From Streptomyces sp. 15-116A (GTDB lineage Bacteria; Actinomycetota; Actinomycetes; Streptomycetales; Streptomycetaceae), in NCBI RefSeq assembly GCF_025290915.1, contig NZ_JAOCQE010000003.1, positions 1-64,000 of the forward strand: a stretch of 64,000 nucleotides of DNA, in the 5' to 3' direction. Made by a program: the position numbers and the translations under genes. Below the pieces are notes generated by a model. That model searched no databases. It was not told where the DNA came from and worked only from the letters and a program-made list of their open reading frames with translations. This document shows positions 25,089-34,065 of the stretch, in pieces; within the stretch, counting starts at the first letter, position 1, and every line of letters starts with the position of its first letter.

Positions 25089-25528
25089 CAGCAACTCTTC
25101 TGTGCAACAAGGGGGGACACGATCGGATGGTCCGGATTGGTGGGCAGTGCGATCTCGGCCCAGCAGCACTTCCCGACCGCCGTCGGCTCGACGCCGTATC
25201 GATCCGCGAGCGCGGCCACGAGGAACAGACCTCGGCCGCTCTCGCTACACGGATCCGGGAGACCCGGCCGGGGCAGTTCCGGGCAGTCGTCGCAGACTTC
25301 GATCCGCAGTGACTGCTCGTCGAGACGGACGGACAGGGAAACCGGGCCGGCTTCGGCATGCCGGACCGCGTTGGTGACGAACTCACTGATCACGAGCTCG
25401 GCGGTGTGCACCACCTCGTTGCCCAGCACCGTGTCCCAGCCCTCTATCGCGTCCACGGCCCGGTGCCGGGCGGCGGTGACCGCGGTCGGTGTGGCGGATA
25501 CGGAGAGTGCGAACTGGTGCGCTTTCAC
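25088..25528 (-). CDS. RsbW-like ATP-binding protein
   Basis: A 146-residue HATPase domain of the anti-sigma/serine kinase type, with the N box SEFVTNAVRHA and the G box ESGRGLFLVAALADRYG. Such small ATPases are very common next to XRE regulators in Streptomyces and usually have no known target. It is the first gene of the leftward operon and divergent from the XRE regulator at 25696, with about 167 bp between them. Confidence 0.82.
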   Translation of the reverse strand: MKAHQFALSVSATPTAVTAARHRAVDAIEGWDTVLGNEVVHTAELVISEFVTNAVRHAEAGPVSLSVRLDEQSLRIEVCDDCPELPRPGLPDPCSESGRGLFLVAALADRYGVEPTAVGKCCWAEIALPTNPDHPIVSPLVAQKSC

Positions 25529-25695
25529 GAGCTGCCTCCAGGGTCGGTGCGGCTGCTCCAGGCAACCGCTCCGGAGACAAGCGGGACCATGCCGTGTGCC
25601 GGGGCCGCATCACTTATGCAGGAGCTGCATCGCGGCCAATCGATGCTCGGTTACGCTCGGTTGAGCAGGCAGGATCGGCGACGGCAGAAGGGGCC

Positions 25696-26977
25696 GTGGC
25701 GCAGATGGCCGACGCACAGAGTGAAGCCGGACGGATCGGCGAAGTCATCCGTCAGGCACGCGTATTACAGCGGCGCTCGCAGAAGGACGTTGCCACCGCA
25801 CTGGGCTACCACCAGTCGAAGGTGAGCCGCCTGGAGAACGGCAGGGGCACGGAGGACGTGCGCGTGCTGCGCGAGATCGCGAAGGTACTGGACATCCCAC
25901 CGCAACGCCTCGGCCTCGCCGCTGCCCCCGACGCCAGCCCCAGCGATCCCGGAACCGAGGACATGCACCGCCGCACCTTCCTTGCCGCGAGCGTCGCCGC
26001 GCTCGCGGCAACGCCGACGCCAACCATGGCGCACCACGACCTGATCCAGGTCCTGCTGCCGGGACCGAACCCCGCCGCCACCGGTGACTCCTCCGGTATC
26101 GACGAGCTGCGGGAGCGAGCGCGGACCGTGCGCCGGCTGTTCTGCACGTGCGACTACGCGAAACTGGAGCAGGCCCTGCCGGGCCTGATCGCCGACCTGC
26201 GCCAGGTCGCCGGCGGCTCCTCCGGTTCGGCGGAGGCATCCGGGTTGCTCGCGACCACCTACCAGACGTCGGTGAGCCTGTTGCTGAAGCGAGCCGACCA
26301 GGGCAACGCCTGGCTCGCGGCCGGCCGGGCCATGGCCGAGGCGGAAAGGTCTGGGGACCCTGTCGTCCTCGCCGCCAGCGTCCGCGTTCACGCTCACGTG
26401 CTCGTACGGGAGAAGCACACAGCCCAAGCCGTGAACATGGTGCGCCACACCGTCGACCAGCTCAGCGGCTCCTACGACCGACGCTCGCCCCGATACCTGG
26501 CAGCGGTCGGCCTGCTGCTGCTCCGCGGGGCAACCGCCGCCAGCAGAAACGGCGACCGCGAAACCACCCGCGACTTCCTCACCGAGGCCAGAGAGGTGGC
26601 CCGCTACGTCGCATTCGACAGGCCGGACGCCTGGGCGAACTTCAGCCCGACCAACGTAGCCCTGCACGAGATCAGCGCGGCTGTCTCATTCGGCGACGCC
26701 GGAATCGCCCTCCAAACCGCTCGCCCCCTCATGCGGCGGCACATCCCCCGTCCCCGAGCGACGGGCCGCGCTCTGGGTGGAGGCCGCCCGCGCCTACAGT
26801 CAGCAGGGCAGACTCGCCGACGGCTACCAGGCCCTGCGCATCGCCGAGAGCTGCGCGGCACAGGACGTCCGCCGCCCGGCCGTACGCGAACTGGTTGCCG
26901 ACATGGCAGCCCGTGACCGTCGCCGGGCGCTGCCCGAGCTCCACCACTTCAGCCGCCAACTGGGAGTGCCCGCGTGA
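25696..26977 (+). pseudogene. XRE-family regulator with TPR-like domain, frameshifted
   Basis: The N-terminal HTH (IGEVIRQARVLQRRSQKDVATALGYHQSKVSRLENG, in overlapping parts) is followed by a Tat-like RRTFLAASVAALA stretch and a helical repeat domain. The frame breaks in a C5 run (26745-26749): removing one C restores a frame that continues VPERRAALWVEAARAYSQQ to the stop at 26977, 426 residues in all, matching the fragment at 13799-14227. Codon 24 is TTA (25765-25767), so translation should depend on the bldA tRNA. GTG 25696 follows AGAAGGGG. It overlaps the flavoprotein start by GTGA. Confidence 0.75.
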
Positions 26978-27519
26978 GTGACCAGCACGACAAGCCGTTG
27001 CTCCAGATCGTGGTCTGCGCGGCCGGGGTCGCCGCCGACGTCGGCCGGCTGATCACGGCAGCACAGGAACGGCACTGGGACGTCGGCGTCGTTGCCACCC
27101 CGCAAGGAGTCGGCTTCCTTGATGCGGAGGCGGTCGAGGCCCAGACCGGCCGCCCCGTTCGCTCGGCCTGGCGGTCACCGGGTGAGCCACGCCCGAGCCG
27201 GCCTGCGGATGCGATCGCGGTCGCCCCGGCCACCTTCAACACGGTCAACAAGTGGGCCGCCGGGATCTCCGACAACCTCGCGCTGGGCATCCTGTGCGAG
27301 GCGCCCGCCATGGGGGTACCGGTCGCCGTGCTGCCTTACCTGAACTCCGCCCAGGCCGCTCACCCTGCATACCGACGGAGTCTGGACCTGCTGCGCGAGA
27401 TGGGTGTCTTGGTCGGCTCCTACGAGCCTCACCGGCCGAAGGCGGGCGGCGGGGCCGACCGCTACCGCTGGGAGGAAGTGCTGGAGCTGCTTGCCCCGAG
27501 GCTGTCCGCGCGGTCGTGA
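26974..27519 (+). CDS. Flavoprotein (HFCD-type), second copy
   Basis: A 181-residue paralogue of the protein at 14224-14766; most positions are identical, including APATFNTVNKWAAGISDN and PYLNSAQAAHPAY. It keeps the flavin-binding N-terminus (IVVCAAGVAADVGRLI). It is translationally coupled to the XRE regulator and converges on the relaxase fragment with its stop abutting the other gene's stop. The recurring pair suggests a regulator that senses or controls this flavoenzyme; this is inference. Confidence 0.75.
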   Translation: MSDQHDKPLLQIVVCAAGVAADVGRLITAAQERHWDVGVVATPQGVGFLDAEAVEAQTGRPVRSAWRSPGEPRPSRPADAIAVAPATFNTVNKWAAGISDNLALGILCEAPAMGVPVAVLPYLNSAQAAHPAYRRSLDLLREMGVLVGSYEPHRPKAGGGADRYRWEEVLELLAPRLSARS

Positions 27520-28425
27520 TCAGCGCCGATGTGCTCGCGGCTGCGGGAGCGAGACGGTGGTTGCCTCGTGGGCCGGAGTGCTCGGTGTCCCATCGGGCCG
27601 TGCTGCGCTGCGGGCCTGTGCTGCACGGGCGCGTGCGTTGGGCGTCGGCCGTGCGCTGAAGCGTTGAACTCGCCATGCCAACGTCCCTGCGGGGGAGCGG
27701 GCGTCATCCAGGGCACGTTGGTCGGCGGCCTGCCTGAGGAGGCGCTCAGGGTCGTACCCAAGCGCTTCCGCTTCGGCGAGTGCGGCAGTGAGGGCAGCAA
27801 TCGAGGGATCTGCCAGGACGTGCTCCGAGTGCTCGGGGACGGCCCGACGGATGTGGTGGACGTGCGGGTCCACAGTCGGTTGTGGCGGTCGGCGTCGGAT
27901 GAGGGCGGTCAGGGGAGCGGTTGCTGCCTGGTCGTAGGCGGCTTGTAGGTGGAGCAGGGTCTGCTGGGCGGCGGTGACCTGCTGGTCGTGGTGGCGGAGC
28001 TGATGCCAGCGGGTGGCCGCGATGGTGACGAGGATCGCGGCATCGAGGAGCATCGCCAGCGCCGTACCGTCGCTTGGTGCGGGCTCGCGGAGCATCGCAC
28101 GTGTGGCGCTTCGCAGGGCACGGGCGTGGTGGTGTTCGGCCTGGATGCGGGAGCGTGTGGCGCGCTCGAAGGCGGAAGCGGCTTCACGGAGCTGGGCGCG
28201 GATGGGTGCGGGAGCGAGGAGGGGCAGGACGTCCAGGGCTTCACCGAAGGCGGCGAGGTGAGCCTGGGAGGCTCCATCGTCGTGACCGGTGAGGTGGTGG
28301 GGGATCCACTCGGTGGCGGCGGTGGCCTGGTGCCAAGGGTTGGGAGAGCGAGGAGAGCGCTTGCTCGGCTGGTTGGTGGGTTGCGGGTCGGTAGCCTCCA
28401 GGCGTGCTCGGATCCTGGGGAGGGA
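27520..28425 (-). pseudogene. C-terminal fragment of a mobilisation relaxase
   Basis: The frame is open from the integrase 5' region to a stop at 27520. Decoded upstream of ATG 28095 it continues without stops through segments such as WHQATAATEWIPHHLTGHDD and AQLREAASAFERATRSRIQAE. That, with the downstream ALAEAEALGYDPERLLRQAADQR, is the helical tail seen in actinobacterial MobA/VirD2-type relaxases as I remember them. The catalytic N-terminus is absent and the fragment abuts the integrase head-to-head, so a deletion has joined them. The 5' limit is approximate. Confidence 0.5.
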
Positions 28426-29543
28426 GGGCGGCCGAGGTCGACGTCGAAATCCGCAGCGGCAGATACGTCGTTCCCGCCGAGACGAAGCAGACGCTCGGCG
28501 CCTACGCCCAGAAGTGGCTCGACGGGAACTCGGTAGGCCCGACCACGGCCCTCCGCTACGAGGCCACCGTCCGCAACCACATCGTCGCCCACCTCGGTCG
28601 GCGCGAGCTGCGGTCCTTGAACAAGCCTTCGGTCATTCAGGGCTGGATTCGCGCGCTGCAGGACGGCGACTTCGAGGTGTCGACGATCGAGGGCATCTTC
28701 GACATCCTCTCCAGCATCCTGGGCATGGCTGTGGAGGACGGGCTACTGCCGAAGAACCCGTGCAAGTCAAAGTCGGTCAAGCTGCCGACCGCGACCAAGA
28801 AGAAGATCGTCCCTTGGCCCCTGGAGCGTGTGCGTGCCGTCATCGCCGGGCTGCCCGAGCGCTTCCAGGCAGCCGGCAAGCTCGCCTTCGGGTGCGGCCT
28901 ACGTCAAGGGGAGGTCTTCGGCTTCGCTGTCGAGGACATCGACTGCAAAGGCGGTTGGATCCACGTCAACCGCCAGGTGAGGCTCGTCGGCACGAAGCCG
29001 GTTTTCGCTCTGCCCAAGGGCAACCGGATCCGGTCAGTGCCGCTGTCGGCGCAGCTGGTCACTGCCCTCAAGGCCCACATGAGGCGATTCCCGCCCACGG
29101 CGGTCACGCTGCCCTGGGCGAAGCCCGACGGCGAGCCCAAGACCTTCCGGCTGCTTTTCGTCGACGAGAAGGGCCGAGCGTACAACCGCAGCGTCTTCAA
29201 CATGGGCGCCTGGAAGAGAGCCCTGGTCGCCGCTGGCGTGATCCCTCCCCGCGAGCGCGGGGCGAGGTATCTCCAGGCGGCCCCGGAGGATGGCATGCAC
29301 GCCCTCCGGCACGCGTACGCTTCCGTGCTCCTGGACGCGAGGGAGAGCATCAAGGCGCTCTCCGAGTACCTCGGCCACTCGGACCCGGGCTTCACGCTTC
29401 GGACGTACACGCACCTGCTGCCGTCCAGCGAGAGCCGGACCCGCAAGGCGATCGACGATGCCTTCACCGAACACAGGGAGTCCGAACTTCGGAGTGCAGC
29501 AGCGGGTGCGATTGAGGATCTCAGTTGGCGAACCGCGGTCTGA
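28404..29543 (+). CDS. Tyrosine recombinase (integrase), N-terminally shortened
   Basis: A 379-residue phage-type integrase with the core-binding domain from about residue 30 (TLGAYAQKWLDG) and the catalytic set R (CGLRQGEVFG), H-x-x-R (MHALRHAYAS), H (YLGHSDPGF) and Tyr (LRTYTHLL). The frame starts abruptly at GTG 28404 with VEIRSGRYVVPAE, normally preceded by an arm-binding domain of about 50 residues; that part is missing at the junction with the relaxase fragment. It may therefore cut DNA poorly or not at all. A terminator-like hairpin follows. Confidence 0.85.
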   Translation: MLGSWGGRAAEVDVEIRSGRYVVPAETKQTLGAYAQKWLDGNSVGPTTALRYEATVRNHIVAHLGRRELRSLNKPSVIQGWIRALQDGDFEVSTIEGIFDILSSILGMAVEDGLLPKNPCKSKSVKLPTATKKKIVPWPLERVRAVIAGLPERFQAAGKLAFGCGLRQGEVFGFAVEDIDCKGGWIHVNRQVRLVGTKPVFALPKGNRIRSVPLSAQLVTALKAHMRRFPPTAVTLPWAKPDGEPKTFRLLFVDEKGRAYNRSVFNMGAWKRALVAAGVIPPRERGARYLQAAPEDGMHALRHAYASVLLDARESIKALSEYLGHSDPGFTLRTYTHLLPSSESRTRKAIDDAFTEHRESELRSAAAGAIEDLSWRTAV

Positions 29544-29551
29544 GACAGCTG

Positions 29552-29584
29552 GGGGCCTCAGCTTGATCACATGCATCAGGCCCC
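29552..29584 (+). terminator. Hairpin after the integrase
   Basis: GGGGCCT (29552-29558) pairs with AGGCCCC (29578-29584), 9 bp after the integrase stop. Confidence 0.45.
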
Positions 29585-29712
29585 GGACCTCAGCTTCCAG
29601 GCCGCCGAATGATGTCGAACCGCGGTCTGTGGATGAGCATGAGGCGGACGACGATGGCGTCGACGGAGTTGAAGCCGAAGGGAGTGTCAGTGGGTAGCAG
29701 TACCGTCGGAGC

Positions 29713-32700
29713 ATGACTGTGTGGCCGCCAATTGATCGTGACGATCTTCGCAAGGCACGTGGTGACGCGGGCTTCGATACCGTCCTCCCGCTGCTGATTA
29801 GGCGCTTGATAGCCGAGACCGCAAGCGGCTTGGAATCGCTGGACATGCCCGGCGGGTCCGGAACCGCCGTCGGGGGATACGACGGCATCGTCACAGCGTC
29901 GCGACCGTCGGCGTTCGTGCCCGAGGGAACTTCGGTGTGGGAGCTGTCTGTTGGCGGCGGCAATAGCAAGGCCGAGGATGACTACGAGAAAAGGATCAAA
30001 GGCCCGAAGGGGCTCGCGACCCAAGACGTCACCTACGTAGAAGTCGTCCTTGACACGTGGAGAGATGCTCGAACCTGGGCCGAGCGTCACACCGAGGATG
30101 GTCGGTGGCGGGAGGTACGTGGGTACAACCTCGACGGGATCGACCTATGGCTGGAGCAAGCGCCGGCCACCACGGCATGGCTTGCTGCCCGGCTGGGGAA
30201 GGCACTGCCGGGCGTGCGGTCTCTGGACTCGTGGTGGACGGACAGTTGGCTCCTGTCGACGCGCATCCCGCTGGACCGAACGGTGGTGCTGGCAGGAAGA
30301 GAGAAGGCAGCCGCCGACTTTGGTGCCCTCCTCGCCACCGGCCGGTCGGTAACCACGCTAGGTGGTGATCTGCGTCCCGATGAAGTCTGCGCTTTCGTCG
30401 CCGCTGCCCTAGAACAAGAAGGCATCCTGGGGGCCACTCAGGTGGGTGCGCGGGTCCTGTTTGTTTCCGACAAGAGTGGTATTGAGCAACTGGTTACGCA
30501 GCGCCAGCCGTTGATCCTGGTCCTCGCCGACCCGGCCCTCGCGCGGGACATTCCGCAGCAGCAGCCTCACCAGTTGGTGTGGGCGGCTATGCCGGGCGCC
30601 CGGTGCGACGTGAAGGTACCCAGGCTTCACAGCCAAGTCATCGAGTCCCTGCTGCTCTCCAACGACATGCCGCGTGAGCGTGCGGCTCGACTCGGCGCGC
30701 TCGGTCGCCGCAGCCTGCTTGCGCTACGGCGAGCCCTGGCCCACCACCCGGAGCCACTCACAACGGAGCGGGTCTCCACTCTCGATGTGGTCCGCCGACG
30801 GCTGCTCCTGGTGAACTCCTGGGCCGGAGACAATCAGGAAGACCGCCGTGTGGTTGGGCAGTGCTCGGGACTTGAGTACGACGAGTTGCAGGAGCGAGCT
30901 CGGGAGCTCGCCGCCGGGGCCGACATCCCCTTCCTTGGCTATCAGGAAGGAATTTGGCATGTGCTCGCCGCCGAGGATGCCTGGGCGTTGCTCGGTACGT
31001 CTCTCACCAGTGACGATCTTCAATTCTTCCGAAGGGTAGTCCTGGAGGTGCTGACTGAAACAGATCCGACCCTCGACCTAGACCCTGGTGAAAAGTGGAA
31101 GGCCGGGGTGATGGGCGTACGACGGTGCTTCTCACACACCCTTCGCGCCGGGCTCGCCCAGTCGCTCGCCCTCCTCGGCACCCTGGGCGCAGACCTACGG
31201 GGCCCGGGCGGTGCCACGGGCGATCGGTGGGCACGGTTGCTAGTTCGTGATCTGCTGAAACGGGCCAATGCTGATGACACGTATAGCCTGTGGCGTTCCC
31301 TGGGCGACGTGCTCACTTTGCTGGCTGAGGCCGCTCCGGAGGAGTTCATGGAAGCCGTGCACGAGGGCCTCAGCGGCACCACGCCGCTTCACACCGCCAT
31401 GTTCACAGACAACCAGCCTGACAACATGGGGCTTGGATCCAGCTCTCCCCATACAAGCTTCTTGTGGTCCTTGGAGAGCCTGGCGTGGTCTCCGGAGCAC
31501 CTCGATGACGCAGTCGACGTACTGACTGCGCTGGCTGTCGTGGACCCGGGCGGCCGGCTCTCGAATCGTCCCCTCGCGAGTCTGGTGGGGATTCTCAGCG
31601 CATGGGCTCCAAACACGACCGCCCTTGCCGAGGACCGCATAAGGGTAATCCGACGTCTGGTGCGGAGACAGCCAGCACTCGGCCGCAAGTTGCTCCTCCA
31701 GCTCATTCCTGACAGTCACGCTATACAGATGAGCCATCCTGGTCCGCGCTTCCGTGATTGGAAAAGGGACCCCGTCGTCACCCCGCATGATCGATGGAGT
31801 GTGATCACCGCCGTGGTCGACCTACTCCTGGACGAGGTCAACGCTGCCCCCGAGCTGTATGCCGAACTGATCGGCAAAATCGACGTTCTCCCTCCCCAAC
31901 ACCGCGCTGAGGTCGCGCGAGGACTGACTGAACTGGGCGGCGACCTGGAAGATGACGATCAGCGCGCGGTTCTCCACCGCGCACTGCGCGACCAGGTCGC
32001 CCGCCACCAAGAGTATGCGGACGCCGCGTGGGCGCTTCCTGCGGACGAGCTGGCCCCCCTCCAAGCCGCATGTCAAGCGCTGGAGCCTCGGAATCCGGTG
32101 AGGCGATACGCATGGTTGTTCCAATCCGGTTGGATCACGCTCGGCGACATCAGGCGGCGTGACGACTTCGCTGCCTACGACGCGGAACTCCTCGCCCGGC
32201 GGGCCGCCGCAGTCGGGGAGATAGTCGTGAATGGAGGGCTGACGGCTCTTGTCGAGCTGGCTTCCGTAGCCGAGTTCGCCGACCTGGTGGGCATCGCTCT
32301 TGCCGAGCACTCCGATGACCATGACCAAGAGCTGCTGTCCTGGCTTGAGGAGGACGCCTCACCAGCCAAGGAGGTTGCAGTTGGGTACCTGCGTCGGCGT
32401 ATGTGGGCTCGGGGGAATGATCTCCGCGACAGGCTTCTTTCTCTTACAGAGCTTCCGCATGTTCAGGCAGTGATCCTGCGACTCGCCCCAGAACCAGCCG
32501 CCGCGTGGTCCAAGCTCTCGGAACTCAGTCCGGAAGTAGCGGGACATTATTGGCGCGAGTTCTCCTACTTTGGGCTCGGCTCTAATTTCCCACGAGCGCT
32601 TGATGCCGCCCGGTCGCTGCTGGGTGCAGGCCGTCCTGCAGCCGCGCTGGACCTCATCCTCCTCTACGACAAGGAAGGGAGTGCTCCAGAGGCCGCTGAG

Positions 32701-33501
32701 ATTGTCGTCACCGGGCTCGAAGACCTCATCGAAGCTAGGTTGAGCGATCCTGAGATCAGGCGACTCAGTTCACGTTTCCAGGATCTATTCACGCTGCTGG
32801 CACGGCATTGTGAGCAGGTCGGGCGTCAACGCATCCTCAGGCTGGAGTGGCAACTCTTGCCTGCGCTCGGATTCGACGCTAAGGCTCCAATCCTCCACAA
32901 GACGCTTGTCGAGGACCCTGAGGCGTTCGCGGATTTGGTGACGTGGTCCTTCCGTCCCAGCACCGCTTCTGACGAAGATACGGTAGATGCCGTAGAAAAG
33001 GAGAATAGGCGCAATATTGCGAACCATTCATACCGAGCCCTTCGCACGCTGCGAACGTGTCCAGGGCTTAAGGCCGACGGAACCCTCGACCCGGTTGCGC
33101 TGCGCACGTGGGTCATGACGGCACGGGCAGAATTGGCTTCCAGGGATCGCGCCAGGGTGGGTGACGTGCAGATCGGTCAGGTCCTTGCTTTCGCGCCGCG
33201 CGACCAGGACGACCTGCAAGTTCCGGAAGCTGTCCGAGATCTACTTGAAGAGATCAATAGCAACGATCTCGAAAGCGGTCTCAGCATTGGCATCTACAAC
33301 AAACGAGGTGTGACCAGCCGAGGGCTCCTAGACGGTGGAGTGCAGGAGACGGAGCTGGCCCGGTCCTTCCGGGAGCAGGCCGAACGCGTACGCGCGTGGC
33401 CGCGAACCCGGAAGTTGCTCAAAGGGCTTGCGGAGTCGTACGAGGCAGACGCCCGGCGGGAAGACCAAGAGGCAGAGCGACGCCATCAGGGCCTGCAGTA
33501 G
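29713..33501 (+). CDS. 1262-residue protein of unknown function, possible defence nuclease
   Basis: I do not recognise this as a named family. The N-terminus (about 45-160) has YDGIVTAS...VWELSVGGGNSKAEDDY followed by Trp-rich strands and LDGIDLWLEQAPATTAWLAA, which resembles restriction-endonuclease-fold N-termini of large defence proteins (Asp, then Glu-x-Ser, then Lys). Residues about 195-310 look like a degenerate NTPase (TLGGDLRPDEVCAFVAAAL in the P-loop place, without GKT). The remaining 900 residues are helical with no clear motif. Codon use is less GC-biased than in flanking core genes, which suggests acquisition. It stands alone between two integrase sequences within the mobile region. 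Confidence 0.6.
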   Translation: MTVWPPIDRDDLRKARGDAGFDTVLPLLIRRLIAETASGLESLDMPGGSGTAVGGYDGIVTASRPSAFVPEGTSVWELSVGGGNSKAEDDYEKRIKGPKGLATQDVTYVEVVLDTWRDARTWAERHTEDGRWREVRGYNLDGIDLWLEQAPATTAWLAARLGKALPGVRSLDSWWTDSWLLSTRIPLDRTVVLAGREKAAADFGALLATGRSVTTLGGDLRPDEVCAFVAAALEQEGILGATQVGARVLFVSDKSGIEQLVTQRQPLILVLADPALARDIPQQQPHQLVWAAMPGARCDVKVPRLHSQVIESLLLSNDMPRERAARLGALGRRSLLALRRALAHHPEPLTTERVSTLDVVRRRLLLVNSWAGDNQEDRRVVGQCSGLEYDELQERARELAAGADIPFLGYQEGIWHVLAAEDAWALLGTSLTSDDLQFFRRVVLEVLTETDPTLDLDPGEKWKAGVMGVRRCFSHTLRAGLAQSLALLGTLGADLRGPGGATGDRWARLLVRDLLKRANADDTYSLWRSLGDVLTLLAEAAPEEFMEAVHEGLSGTTPLHTAMFTDNQPDNMGLGSSSPHTSFLWSLESLAWSPEHLDDAVDVLTALAVVDPGGRLSNRPLASLVGILSAWAPNTTALAEDRIRVIRRLVRRQPALGRKLLLQLIPDSHAIQMSHPGPRFRDWKRDPVVTPHDRWSVITAVVDLLLDEVNAAPELYAELIGKIDVLPPQHRAEVARGLTELGGDLEDDDQRAVLHRALRDQVARHQEYADAAWALPADELAPLQAACQALEPRNPVRRYAWLFQSGWITLGDIRRRDDFAAYDAELLARRAAAVGEIVVNGGLTALVELASVAEFADLVGIALAEHSDDHDQELLSWLEEDASPAKEVAVGYLRRRMWARGNDLRDRLLSLTELPHVQAVILRLAPEPAAAWSKLSELSPEVAGHYWREFSYFGLGSNFPRALDAARSLLGAGRPAAALDLILLYDKEGSAPEAAEIVVTGLEDLIEARLSDPEIRRLSSRFQDLFTLLARHCEQVGRQRILRLEWQLLPALGFDAKAPILHKTLVEDPEAFADLVTWSFRPSTASDEDTVDAVEKENRRNIANHSYRALRTLRTCPGLKADGTLDPVALRTWVMTARAELASRDRARVGDVQIGQVLAFAPRDQDDLQVPEAVRDLLEEINSNDLESGLSIGIYNKRGVTSRGLLDGGVQETELARSFREQAERVRAWPRTRKLLKGLAESYEADARREDQEAERRHQGLQ

Positions 33502-33740
33502 GCCAAGCCGCCAAGACCTGTTGCGAAAGCGCGGGCCGACGCTGCTCAGCGAGCTCAGTTAACAGCACGGTCGCCTTAGCGACGTGAGCGTCGCCGACAC
33601 CGATCCGACCCTGGCGCGCGCGAGGCGGCTGCCTGCACCTCGACGCCATCGCCGACCTCGCGGTTCTCTGGATGAGGATCGCCCGTCAGGGGGGCCACGG
33701 GGGCTGACTGGGCCGAGCGACTGACCGGCGGGAACCCGAG

Positions 33741-33848
33741 TACGCCGGCTACTCGGACCCGGACTTCACGCTGCGGACGTACACGCACCCGCTGTCGTCC
33801 AGCGAGACGCGGACCCACAAGATGATCGACGACGCCTTCAGGCAGTAG
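33741..33848 (+). pseudogene. 3' fragment of a tyrosine integrase gene
   Basis: A 35-residue remnant (YSDPDFTLRTYTHPLSSSET to MIDDAFRQ) matches the C-terminus of the integrase at 28404-29543 in both DNA and protein and keeps the catalytic Tyr region. It ends 134 bp before att C, the normal int-att spacing of actinobacterial elements, so it is probably what is left of the element's own integrase. Confidence 0.75.
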
Positions 33849-33945
33849 CCAGCACCAGAAGCCCACGGCGCATCAGTGCCTCGGCTGCACCAATGTGCCC
33901 TCAATGTGCCCTGGCCGCCTGACGGCCCCTCCCCGGCAAGCACAA

Positions 33946-33968
33946 GGGCGAGGCCCGAAGACCCCGCC
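33946..33968 (-). terminator. Hairpin downstream of the attB gene
   Basis: GGGCGAGG (33946-33953) pairs with CCCCGCCC (33961-33968) with one mismatch. It follows the stop of the leftward attB gene and resembles the perfect hairpin next to att B (14818-14841). Confidence 0.45.
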
Positions 33969-33982
33969 CGCCCCTCACGAAA

Positions 33983-34065
33983 CCCCAGCTCAGGGCCACA
34001 CCAGGCAATAAGGCTGATGCCCCGCCTCATGCAGCCGGTGTGAGAAGTCCTGCCACTCGTGCAGC
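33983..34065. repeat. Right attachment site (att C), 3' end of a chromosomal gene
   Basis: This 83-bp direct repeat of 14855-14937 has two mismatches. The 51-bp identical core (33990-34040) begins exactly at the stop codon of the leftward gene and covers its last 16 codons, so integration would leave the gene intact. There is no tRNA here. Confidence 0.85.

Noticed and set aside
27529-27948. Plus-strand frame opposite the relaxase fragment
   Set aside because: Its codons show no protein-like pattern, whereas the minus frame continues without stops with relaxase-tail features.
33983-34065. tRNA gene at the attachment site
   Set aside because: No cloverleaf can be formed; the sequence is the 3' end of a protein gene.
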